64,000 nt of DNA from Crossaster papposus (Eukaryota > Echinodermata > Asteroidea > Velatida > Solasteridae). Positions 12,041 to 23,151 of this stretch are shown here, piece by piece. The notes beneath the pieces were generated by a model. It had not been told where the DNA came from. It was given only the letters and a program-made list of their open reading frames with translations, and searched no databases. How positions within the stretch are numbered: position 1 is the stretch's first letter; each line of letters starts with the position of its first letter. The stretch is from assembly GCA_037893245.1 (NCBI GenBank), contig JBAIAA010000700.1, positions 310,001-374,000 on the forward strand. The letters run 5' to 3'. The position numbers were made by a program, and so were the translations under genes.

Positions 12041-12041
12041 T

Positions 12042-12420
12042 TATATGTGACCCACTCTGCAAAAATGAATCTGATGGTCAGAAAAAGCAGGAAATAAGCT
12101 TTCATTTGATATAACTCTGTAGAACGTGTAATGCATTGGTCTTTTACAATTTTTGGAATTTGTTTTCTGTTATTCAAAATGTCTTCGAAAAGAAATGTAG
12201 ATTTACAGTTGTACTTGTAGTGCTCCATCAGATACTATAGTAAGAAAATGAAAAAACCTGTATTAAATTTAATTTAGGGATCAAAACAATATTTTCAATC
12301 GATCAGATCTGAAAATATAAATTTGTTTAAGAAAAAAAATCACTTTCGAGACAATAAACAGCCCTTTACGTAAAAAATGTATTTTATGACAGACTCATTT
12401 TTGCAGAGCGGGTCACATAT
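12042..12420. mobile_element. MITE with ATGTGACCC terminal inverted repeats
   Basis: The left end ATGTGACCCACTCTGCAAAA (from about 12044) and right end TTTTGCAGAGCGGGTCACAT (to about 12418) form near-perfect inverted repeats of about 30 bp around 375 bp of AT-rich non-coding DNA. Flanking TA on both sides would suit a mariner/Tc1-type target. Family assignment is inference. Confidence 0.7.
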
Positions 12421-12491
12421 TGAGAAAATAATTTCTCTACCCAACATTAGAGCTACAAAAATGCATGGGGACAAAATTGTCTAAACAGTAA

Positions 12492-12684
12492 ATTGTACAA
12501 TATTAGCCAATGATCATTGTAGTAAGTCCCACACACTACATGGATGTTGAAGTTTGTGCACAACTGGACCATACCAATTAGAACCCATTCAAAATCTGTA
12601 ACAAAATAGGCTACTGTTGGGAGACTCATCGTGACAAAGTGGCAAATTCAGGAGATTGCCATGAAATAGTTATAACTGGATTAT
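12492..12684. repeat. Dispersed direct repeat, copy 2
   Basis: Direct copy of 10353-10545; differences by eye include CTCCATGG to CTACATGG and ACTGCACC to ACTGGACC. It is followed by AT-rich DNA and a C-run of about 28 at 12818-12845. Confidence 0.85.
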
Positions 12685-12813
12685 AATACCCCAATTATCA
12701 GTACAATTGTACTCTTTAAAATAATATCCTTTTTAACCAAAATGTTCTTAAAAGGGCAAATCAGCTTTACTTCTACATTTGTAAATTATAAGTTTAGAAT
12801 AGTGCACAAATGT

Positions 12814-12846
<33 letters not shown>

Positions 12847-13645
12847 TCTAGGTATGTATGTCAAATAAATGTGTGTCTTAGTCCCAAGGTATTATAAACC
12901 CCAGTTAATAACAACGTTTAATTTAAAACCTTTATTCAAAGTATGTTTATATATGTCTACAGGACAGGGGTTTTAATTGGTGACAACAATTATATATGGT
13001 GCAAATGCAGCAGTCAGTAAAGTGAATTTCAGTTTTTTGTTTACATAGTTTCTAGTTTAAAGGTTTTTGGTGTGATTTGGATATAATGCACATCCTGGAG
13101 TTCTGGGTCAGCACGTCTTTATAGAAACATGTAATATAAAAAACATGTATTATCATTGCAAACATGATTAGTTTTTTTAAATGTACAGTACAGTAGGAAT
13201 GATCATAATCACGATAATAGCAAAGAAAATAACACTTGCAAGAGAGAATCATTGCACGCTGTGTAAACCAGTAATAAACATAGCTACCGTACATACATGT
13301 ACATGTATCAACTGTCCGGTAATTACATTTTTGTTGATAAACAAAACAATACTTTTTAGAACAATTGAGCAGTACATGCTAAAAACTGAAGTGTTGAATC
13401 CAATACATACAAGCCTACTAGCATGCGGTCAGGGACTACACTTTGAAAACATTTTTTAAATATTCAATGTAGCATTTTTATTTTTAAATCCAACTTTTAG
13501 ACTGTTATTTCAACGTTTTAAAGGCTGATTTGACAATTCCACGTACAAAAATGTTGAATTTGCACTTGACCAATTTGCACCGTTTTTCCCGTGGCATGTT
13601 TATCAGTCATCCATTTTAAATTAATAAAATGTCTATGCGAACTGG

Positions 13646-13881
13646 TTAACCAGTTTGCACCAGAGGAGGTATATACGCAAAGTTTTCCAAAAAAATTAAA
13701 ACGGATGACGCATCAACAAGTCATGAGCAAGGCTGGAAATGTCTGTCAGCAGCGAGCAAGGCTGTATAAATGAGTGGGTGTGCTTACCGGGACCATCGGC
13801 CTGAACCCGCCTCTGATCGAGTTTCGTTAAAAATAATCCCGCGTCAGTGATGTTAAAATAATCCCGGCAAGAATTGGTTAA
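13646..13881. mobile_element. TTAA-flanked MITE, CCAGTTYGCRCC family, inside monomer 1
   Basis: TTAA then CCAGTTTGCACC at the left, AGAATTGG then TTAA at the right. Internal words CGGATGACGCAT and GGGATTATTTTTAACG (inverse strand) match the free-standing copies at 38562-38774 and 51965-52179. A shorter derivative lies directly before it (about 13563-13649), sharing the TTAA. The same pair occurs in every monomer, for example 20577-20812. Confidence 0.7.
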
Positions 13882-13898
13882 ATTATTAAAATAACTCT

Positions 13899-14326
13899 TT
13901 AAAGGGGAACTTAACGATTTTTTTGTTTTCAATTTTGTGTGTTTTTGTGGCAGAGTATAGATTAAATAATAAATATTAAAAAAATTGGGTAAAGTAGTTA
14001 ATTAGGTGAGAAATACGTTTTTTAGAGGCATATTCTTTCTGCGTCTGCAAAGCCAGAAATAAAATCTCCGTCTGTATGTAAACATTATGACGTCATTCTG
14101 GGAGACGGTGGCACTACATACATGTATGCAGTGCCACCGTCTCCCAGAATGTAGTCATATGCTTACATACAGACTTTTCAGATTTCTGGCTGTGCAGGCG
14201 CAGAAAGAAAATGCCTCTAAAAAACGTATTTCTTACCTAATTTGTTTTATATTTATTATTTAATCTATACTCTGCCACAAAAACACAAAAAATTGAAAAA
14301 AAACAAAACTTTTAGTTCCCCTTTAA
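13899..14326. mobile_element. Palindromic TTAA-type MITE (420 bp) in array monomers 1-5
   Basis: TTAA at 13899-13902 and 14323-14326 flank an almost complete palindrome with ends AGGGGAACT/AGTTCCCCT. The arms of about 200 bp meet at CACTACATACATGTATGCAG. Corresponding copies sit in monomers 2-5. Monomer 6 has a single TTAA at 20831-20834 in the otherwise identical context ATAACTCTTTAAATGTTGG, which is the empty site and defines TTAA as the target duplication. TTAA targets are characteristic of piggyBac-type transposons. No transposase is encoded. Confidence 0.85.
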
Positions 14327-17300
14327 ATGTTGGAGTTATTATTTGAAATGTTGAATTAAACATTCAAAATGATTCAACTCTTTCAAAGAGTAGTCACTGA
14401 CGGTACACATGTAAGTGTTGGATTCAACACTTTACTTTTTAGTGTATAATTAAATTATTAATGATCAACAGAAATGCTGTTTAAGAAACATCTTTATAAA
14501 CGTCTTTAGAGAAACATTATAAAAAACATGTTTTATCATTGCAAACATGATTAGTTTTTTTAAATGTACAGTACAGTAGGAATGATCATAATCACGATAA
14601 TAGCAAAGAAAATAACACTTGCAAGAGAGAATCATTGCACGCTGTGTAAACCAGTAATAAACATAGCTACCGTACATACATGTACATGTATCAACTGTCC
14701 GGTAATTACATTTTTGTTTATAAACAAAACAATACTGTTTAGAACAATTGAGCAGTACATGCTAAAAACTGAAGTGTTGAATCCAATACATACAAGCCTA
14801 CTAGCATGCGGTCAGGGACTACACTTTGAAAACATTTTTTAAATATTAAGTCTAGCATTTTTATTTTTAAATCCAACATTTAGACTGTTAATTCAACGTT
14901 TTAAAGGCTGATTTGACAATTCCACGAAAAAAAATGTTGAATTTGCACTTAACCAGTTTGCACCGTTTTTCCCGTGGCATGTTTATCAGTCATCCATTTT
15001 AAATTAATAAAATGTCTATGCGAAAACCAGTTTGCACCCGAGGACGTATATACACGCAAAGTTTTCCAAAAAAATTAAAACGGATGACGCATCAACAAGT
15101 CATGAGCAAGGCTGGAAATGTCTGTCAGCAGCGAGCAAGGCTGTAAATGAGTGGGTGTGCTTACCGGGACCATCGGCCTGAACCCGCCTCTGATCAAGTT
15201 TCGTTAAAAATAATCCCGCGCCTCGGTCAGTGCTGTTAAAATAATCCCGGCAAGAATTGGTTACATTTTTGAAATAACTCTTTAAAGGGGAACTAAGATT
15301 TTCTTGTTTTCGATTTGTGTTTTTGTGGCAGATTAAATAATACATTTTAAAAAAATTGGGTAAATTAGTTAATTAGGTAAGAAATACGTTTTTTAGAGGC
15401 ATTTTCTTTCTGCGTCTGCAAAGCCAGAAATCTGAAAAGCGCGAAATAAAATCTCCGTCTGTATGTAAACATTATGGCGTCATTCAGGGAGACGGTGGCA
15501 CTGCATACATGTATGCAGTGCCACCGTCTCCCAGAATGTAGTCATATGCTTACATACAGACTTTTCAGATTTCTGGCTGTGCAGGCGCAGAAAGAAAATG
15601 CCTCTAAAAAACGTATTTCTTACCTAATTTGTTTTATATTTATTATTTAATCTATACTCTGCCACAAAAACACAAAAAATTGAAAAAAAACAAAACTTTT
15701 AGTTCCCCTTTAAATGTTGGAGTTATTATTTGAAATGTTGAATTAAACATTCAAAATGATTCAACTCTTTCAAAGAGTAGTCACTGACGGTACACATGTA
15801 AGTGTTGGATTCAACACTTTACTTTTTAGTGTATAATTAAATTATTAATGATCAACAGAAATGCTGTTTAAGAAACATCTTTATAAACGTCTTTAGAGAA
15901 ACATTATAAAAAACATGTTTTATCATTGCAAACATGATTAGTTTTTTTAAATGTACAGTACAGTAGGAATGATCATAATCACGATAATAGCAAAGAAAAT
16001 AACACTTGCAAGAGAGAATCATTGCACGCTGTGTAAACCAGTAATAAACATAGCTACCGTACATACATGTACATGTATCAACTGTCCGGTAATTACATTT
16101 TTGTTTATAAACAAAACAATACTGTTTAGAACAATTGAGCAGTACATGCTAAAAACTGAAGTGTTGAATCCAATACATACAAGCCTACTAGCATGCGGTC
16201 AGGGACTACACTTTGAAAACATTTTTTAAATATTAAGTCTAGCATTTTTATTTTTAAATCCAACATTTAGACTGTTAATTCAACGTTTTAAAGGCTGATT
16301 TGACAATTCCACGAAAAAAAATGTTGAATTTGCACTTAACCAGTTTGCACCGTTTTTCCCGTGGCATGTTTATCAGTCATCCATTTTAAATTAATAAAAT
16401 GTCTATGCGAAAACCAGTTTGCACCCGAGGACGTATATACACGCAAAGTTTTCCAAAAAAATTAAAACGGATGACGCATCAACAAGTCATGAGCAAGGCT
16501 GGAAATGTCTGTCAGCAGCGAGCAAGGCTGTAAATGAGTGGGTGTGCTTACCGGGACCATCGGCCTGAACCCGCCTCTGATCAAGTTTCGTTAAAAATAA
16601 TCCCGCGCCTCGGTCAGTGCTGTTAAAATAATCCCGGCAAGAATTGGTTACATTTTTGAAATAACTCTTTAAAGGGGAACTAAGATTTTCTTGTTTTCGA
16701 TTTGTGTTTTTGTGGCAGATTAAATAATACATTTTAAAAAAATTGGGTAAATTAGTTAATTAGGTAAGAAATACGTTTTTTAGAGGCATTTTCTTTCTGC
16801 GTCTGCAAAGCCAGAAATCTGAAAAGCGCGAAATAAAATCTCCGTCTGTATGTAAACATTATGGCGTCATTCAGGGAGACGGTGGCACTGCATACATGTA
16901 TGCAGTGCCACCGTCTCCCAGAATGTAGTCATATGCTTACATACAGACTTTTCAGATTTCTGGCTGTGCAGGCGCAGAAATAAAATGCCTCTAAAAAACG
17001 TATTTCTTACCTAATTTGTTTTATATTTATTATTTAATCTATACTCTGCCACAAAAACACAAAAAATTGAAAAAAAAACAAAACTTTTAGTTCCCCTTTA
17101 AATGTTGGAGTTATTATTTGAAATGTTGAATTAAACATTCAAAATGATTCAACTCTTTCAAAGAGTAGTCACTGACGGTACACATGTAAGTGTTGGATTC
17201 AACACTTTACTTTTTAGTGTATAATTAAATTATTAATGATCAACAGAAATGCTGTTTAAGAAACATCTTTATAAACGTCTTTAGAGAAACATTATAAAAA

Positions 17301-20300
17301 ACATGTTTTATCATTGCAAACATGATTAGTTTTTTTAAATGTACAGTACAGTAGGAATGATCATAATCACGATAATAGCAAAGAAAATAACACTTGCAAG
17401 AGAGAATCATTGCACGCTGTGTAAACCAGTAATAAACATAGCTACCGTACATACATGTACATGTATCAACTGTCCGGTAATTACATTTTTGTTTATAAAC
17501 AAAACAATACTGTTTAGAACAATTGAGCAGTACATGCTAAAAACTGAAGTGTTGAATCCAATACATACAAGCCTACTAGCATGCGGTCAGGGACTACACT
17601 TTGAAAACATTTTTTAAATATTAAGTCTAGCATTTTTATTTTTAAATCCAACATTTAGACTGTTAATTCAACGTTTTAAAGGCTGATTTGACAATTCCAC
17701 GAAAAAAAATGTTGAATTTGCACTTAACCAGTTTGCACCGTTTTTCCCGTGGCATGTTTATCAGTCATCCATTTTAAATTAATAAAATGTCTATGCGAAA
17801 ACCAGTTTGCACCCGAGGACGTATATACACGCAAAGTTTTCCAAAAAAATTAAAACGGATGACGCATCAACAAGTCATGAGCAAGGCTGGAAATGTCTGT
17901 CAGCAGCGAGCAAGGCTGTAAATGAGTGGGTGTGCTTACCGGGACCATCGGCCTGAACCCGCCTCTGATCAAGTTTCGTTAAAAATAATCCCGCGCCTCG
18001 GTCAGTGCTGTTAAAATAATCCCGGCAAGAATTGGTTACATTTTTGAAATAACTCTTTAAAGGGGAACTAAGATTTTCTTGTTTTCGATTTGTGTTTTTG
18101 TGGCAGATTAAATAATACATTTTAAAAAAATTGGGTAAATTAGTTAATTAGGTAAGAAATACGTTTTTTAGAGGCATTTTCTTTCTGCGTCTGCAAAGCC
18201 AGAAATCTGAAAAGCGCGAAATAAAATCTCCGTCTGTATGTAAACATTATGGCGTCATTCAGGGAGACGGTGGCACTGCATACATGTATGCAGTGCCACC
18301 GTCTCCCAGAATGTAGTCATATGCTTACATACAGACTTTTCAGATTTCTGGCTGTGCAGGCGCAGAAATAAAATGCCTCTAAAAAACGTATTTCTTACCT
18401 AATTTGTTTTATATTTATTATTTAATCTATACTCTGCCACAAAAACACAAAAAATTGAAAAAAAACAAAACTTTTAGTTCCCCTTTAAATGTTGGAGTTA
18501 TTATTTGAAATGTTGAATTAAACATTCAAAATGATTCAACTCTTTCAAAGAGTAGTCACTGACGGTACACATGTAAGTGTTGGATTCAACACTTTACTTT
18601 TTAGTGTATAATTAAATTATTAATGATCAACAGAAATGCTGTTTAAGAAACATCTTTATAAACGTCTTTAGAGAAACATTATAAAAAACATGTTTTATCA
18701 TTGCAAACATGATTAGTTTTTTTAAATGTACAGTACAGTAGGAATGATCATAATCACGATAATAGCAAAGAAAATAACACTTGCAAGAGAGAATCATTGC
18801 ACGCTGTGTAAACCAGTAATAAACATAGCTACCGTACATACATGTACATGTATCAACTGTCCGGTAATTACATTTTTGTTTATAAACAAAACAATACTGT
18901 TTAGAACAATTGAGCAGTACATGCTAAAAACTGAAGTGTTGAATCCAATACATACAAGCCTACTAGCATGCGGTCAGGGACTACACTTTGAAAACATTTT
19001 TTAAATATTAAGTCTAGCATTTTTATTTTTAAATCCAACATTTAGACTGTTAATTCAACGTTTTAAAGGCTGATTTGACAATTCCACGAAAAAAAATGTT
19101 GAATTTGCACTTAACCAGTTTGCACCGTTTTTCCCGTGGCATGTTTATCAGTCATCCATTTTAAATTAATAAAATGTCTATGCGAAAACCAGTTTGCACC
19201 CGAGGACGTATATACACGCAAAGTTTTCCAAAAAAATTAAAACGGATGACGCATCAACAAGTCATGAGCAAGGCTGGAAATGTCTGTCAGCAGCGAGCAA
19301 GGCTGTAAATGAGTGGGTGTGCTTACCGGGACCATCGGCCTGAACCCGCCTCTGATCAAGTTTCGTTAAAAATAATCCCGCGCCTCGGTCAGTGCTGTTA
19401 AAATAATCCCGGCAAGAATTGGTTACATTTTTGAAATAACTCTTTAAAGGGGAACTAAGATTTTCTTGTTTTCGATTTGTGTTTTTGTGGCAGATTAAAT
19501 AATACATTTTAAAAAAATTGGGTAAATTAGTTAATTAGGTAAGAAATACGTTTTTTAGAGGCATTTTCTTTCTGCGTCTGCAAAGCCAGAAATCTGAAAA
19601 GCGCGAAATAAAATCTCCGTCTGTATGTAAACATTATGGCGTCATTCAGGGAGACGGTGGCACTGCATACATGTATGCAGTGCCACCGTCTCCCAGAATG
19701 TAGTCATATGCTTACATACAGACTTTTCAGATTTCTGGCTGTGCAGGCGCAGAAATAAAATGCCTCTAAAAAACGTATTTCTTACCTAATTTGTTTTATA
19801 TTTATTATTTAATCTATACTCTGCCACAAAAACACAAAAAATTGAAAAAAAACAAAACTTTTAGTTCCCCTTTAAATGTTGGAGTTATTATTTGAAATGT
19901 TGAATTAAACATTCAAAATGATTCAACTCTTTCAAAGAGTAGTCACTGACGGTACACATGTAAGTGTTGGATTCAACACTTTACTTTTTAGTGTATAATT
20001 AAATTATTAATGATCAACAGAAATGCTGTTTAAGAAACATCTTTATAAACGTCTTTAGAGAAACATTATAAAAAACATGTTTTATCATTGCAAACATGAT
20101 TAGTTTTTTTAAATGTACAGTACAGTAGGAATGATCATAATCACGATAATAGCAAAGAAAATAACACTTGCAAGAGAGAATCATTGCACGCTGTGTAAAC
20201 CAGTAATAAACATAGCTACCGTACATACATGTACATGTATCAACTGTCCGGTAATTACATTTTTGTTTATAAACAAAACAATACTGTTTAGAACAATTGA

Positions 20301-21030
20301 GCAGTACATGCTAAAAACTGAAGTGTTGAATCCAATACATACAAGCCTACTAGCATGCGGTCAGGGACTACACTTTGAAAACATTTTTTAAATATTAAAT
20401 GTAGCATTTTTATTTTTAAATCCAACTTTTAGACTGTTAATTCAACGTTTTAAAGGCTGATTTGACAATTCCACGTACAAAAATGTTGAATTTGCACTTA
20501 ACCAGTTTGCACCGTTTTTCCCGTGGCATGTTTATCAGTCATCCATTTTAAATTAATAAAATGTCTATGCGAACTGGTTAACCAGTTTGCACCAGAGGAG
20601 GTATATACGCAAAGTTTTCCAAAAAAATTAAAACGGATGACGCATCAACAAGTCATGAGCAAGGCTGGAAATGTCTGTCAGCAGCGAGCAAGGCTGTATA
20701 AATGAGTGGGTGTGCTTACCGGGACCATCGGCCTGAACCCGCCTCTGATCGAGTTTCGTTAAAAATAATCCCGCGTCAGTGATGTTAAAATAATCCCGGC
20801 AAGAATTGGTTAAATTATTAAAATAACTCTTTAAATGTTGGAGTTATTATTTGAAATGTTGAATTAAACATTGAATTAAACATTCAAAGAGTAGGCACTG
20901 AAGGCACACATATGCAAGTGATGGATTCAACACTTTAATTTTTAGTGTATAATTAAATTATTGATGATCAACAGAAATGCTGTTTTAGAGTGTATAATTA
21001 AATTATTGATGATCAACAGAAATGCTGTTT

Positions 21031-21395
21031 TAGAACGTTTAAGTAAGTGCAACACATAAACAGGGCATATAACAAATGTCAACAATCTTAAAGAACAATA
21101 TATCTTTATATCGCAACACCTTAAAACTTGTACCGTACCAATGAAGCCTATACTCCATGAGAAAATGAGCTGCAGTGGAATCTCCAAAGAGAAACACTTA
21201 AATGTTTTATTTAAAAATGTCAACACAGATAAATATGATAGTTTACTTTGTAAACATCAAGAAGGTTTGAGTGAATAAAGGAGATTCTATCTTACAACTT
21301 ACTGATGAGCCTTTATATGTGGGTGTACATGTTGTACGTGTACATGCTGCACATGTCATTTCACGACAGAAGTTTTATTTAAATGTTTTTGCATA
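21031..21395. other. Spacer between array and transposon genes
   Basis: AT-rich, no gene recognised. Contains a palindromic GTACATGTTGTACGTGTACA tract near 21326-21345. Confidence 0.4.
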
Positions 21396-22990
21396 CTAAT
21401 TAACATATATCAGCATCTGCTGAAAATCAAGCACTACCCCACCATCAAGCACTACATCTTCAGTAAGTACTGCCTCATTGTCAAGCACTATTTCATCTAA
21501 TGTTTTTCCCTTAAACTCATGTAATTTTCCCTTTTCAAGAGCATCCAAAAGTTTCCCAACCTTACCCAGAATCAGGGCCTCATGAGGAAGTCTGTAATAT
21601 TCTCGGTGCACGGATACATCGTGACCGAGGTAGTTCGCTAGTTGCTCCAATTCATGTTTTTTCAAATTGAGCAACTGACTTATCGTCGCAACATGCTTCC
21701 CGAGTCTCGTTGAAGTGATTGTTTCCGGGTGTTCAGCTCCACACTTTTGCGCATGTAAGCGTAAACAATCAACCAGTATAAAATGGTTTTTACCCTCCAA
21801 AGTTCCATTCATGTACGAGTCATATTGTACATGGCATGCACCCAATGATTCTGCACTTGTTCTTGCAAAAACATAGGGATTTTCTGGGTTTATTCCACAA
21901 GCCTCACGTGATCCGAATAGGAGATCAACTGATTCCCTAACATTAGGAGTCAGTAGAAGTGGCACTCCTCTGTCTCTCTTTCCCCGTATGTACACTAGGC
22001 TAAAGTCTTTCAATTGAAAGTTGTTCAGAGAGGGACAGTGATTCCACAACATCAGTATTTGCATCCATTCCACTAATTTCTTTTTTCTGTATGTTTCAAC
22101 CTTCAAAAACTGTGTCTCTCCTGGTCGTCGTCGATTGTAAACAATCAGTTGTGCCAGGGTTAGCTTTGCCAATTGCGAGAAAGTTTCCCCAGTAATCCCA
22201 CACTGCTTTATTTGGCCCTTTATTTCACGCTCTTCATTGCACATATGTTTATGTAGCTTCATGATGTCCTTTGTAAGTGGAAGCCTTTTTGGCTCATTCC
22301 ACTTTGAGGTGGCTGCCTGCCGCAAAGCATAACCTGACACCCTTGTTGGCCATTCAAGCTGCATGAGTCTTTTAAACCCCGCACCATTGTTATCAGAAAT
22401 CCCAGTTTTAAGAGACTGTGCATCAATTATTTCAGCCATTCTATTCAGTATGTGTCCATGTTTTCTGGCTAGGGATGGAGTTGAAAACTGAAATGTGTGG
22501 TCATCAAAGTTTGAACACTTCAAGGTAGCCTCAACTACTGCATCAAAATTTCTGGGATTAACCAAGTCCCTTGCTGTACAGATATGGTCATCAAAGGTGC
22601 CTGCAGTGTTCAATAAGGCATACAAAAAAAATGTTATGTTGGCGTAACCCGACCGACCCTGAATTTTTTTTTTCAAGGGACGAAATTTAATGATTAAAAT
22701 CTATATAAATCTAGTTATAAATACGTTTGAAACCATTTCTGATCGTTTCTCAATGTTGTGTGTGTGGATTGTGTAAATAGTGAACCTGGACACGCTATCG
22801 TGTATCACTAACTGGCTTAAACAATTAGAAAACATAATTTTCATTGCTGGGATAAAAAATTAAATTACATAAAAAAAATCCCTACCTACCTTCCCCTATT
22901 TTTTTTGGGCCCGTTACGCCAACGTAATTTTTTTTATTATGCCTAAGCGGGCAGCTTCTCTCATTTTCTGAGATACATAGTGGTGGATGA
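21396..22990 (-). pseudogene. Truncated Crypton-like tyrosine recombinase copy, interrupted by a MITE
   Basis: A direct partial duplicate of the gene at 23152-25836, covering roughly its residues 376-755. The open frame 21396-22676 gives 426 residues, but about its first 21 come from the MITE at 22617-22943. Compared with the full copy, residues after VETYRKKK run in a shifted frame and return before SLVYIRGK, implying two compensating indels. About 20 extra residues lie before DCLRLHAQK. The motif TSTRLRKH reads TSTRLGKH (AGG to GGG), losing the likely second catalytic arginine. Box I (NRRRPGE) and the LGH...Y box are kept. The N-terminal fingers and C-terminal Myb-like end are absent. It is very unlikely to be an active recombinase. 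Confidence 0.8.
22617..22943. mobile_element. 327-bp MITE with GGCATA ends and TAA target duplication (PIF/Harbinger-like)
   Basis: The insertion is defined by comparison with the intact paralogue: TTCAATAAGCGGGCAG (near 24650) is here split into TTCAATAA + element + TAAGCGGGCAG. The TAA triplet is therefore duplicated at 22614-22616 and 22944-22946. Ends are GGCATAC...GTTGGCGTAAC and GTTACGCCAAC...TTATGCC. A 3-bp TAA (TWA) duplication is typical of PIF/Harbinger. A second copy lies at 35774-36076 in the opposite orientation. Confidence 0.88.
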
Positions 22991-23151
22991 CGAATTGTTA
23001 ATTGAATCATAAGGCTAAACATCACCACTAACTAACCCACCAACCCCCCTCTCCCCCTTCTCCTGCTTAAGCTTTTATATTATTATTTTGGGTGCATGTC
23101 ATGTACAATATGACTCCTACATGAATGAAACTTTGGAGGGTAAAAAACATT

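Larger units (their letters stand above)
13110..21030. repeat. Tandem array of about six 1387-bp monomers (satellite built from nested MITEs)
   Basis: The marker GATCAACAGAAATGCTG recurs at 14463, 15850, 17238, 18625 and 20012, giving monomers of 1387-1388 bp. Monomer 1 (about 13110-14462) is truncated at its left end. Monomers 2-5 are almost identical. Monomer 6 (20012-about 20985) lacks the 420-bp TTAA-MITE and ends in two copies of a 46-bp piece (20938-21029). Monomers 1 and 6 share variants absent from 2-5, for example ACTGGTTAACCAGTTTGCAC at 13641 and 20573, so the interior has been homogenised. Each monomer is a nest: outer inverted words TGAAGTGTTGAATCC/GGATTCAACACTT, two TTAACCAGTT-ended elements and a palindromic TTAA-MITE. 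Frames of 60-92 residues repeat in every unit but match nothing I know and are probably not genes. Confidence 0.95.

Noticed and set aside
13181-20391. Repeated 60-92-residue open frames in each array monomer
   Set aside because: They recur because the monomer is tandemly copied, occur on both strands, overlap inverted repeats and show no domain or codon signal.
13110-20985. CRISPR-like array
   Set aside because: Repeats are 1.4 kb with no unique spacers, and the genome is eukaryotic.
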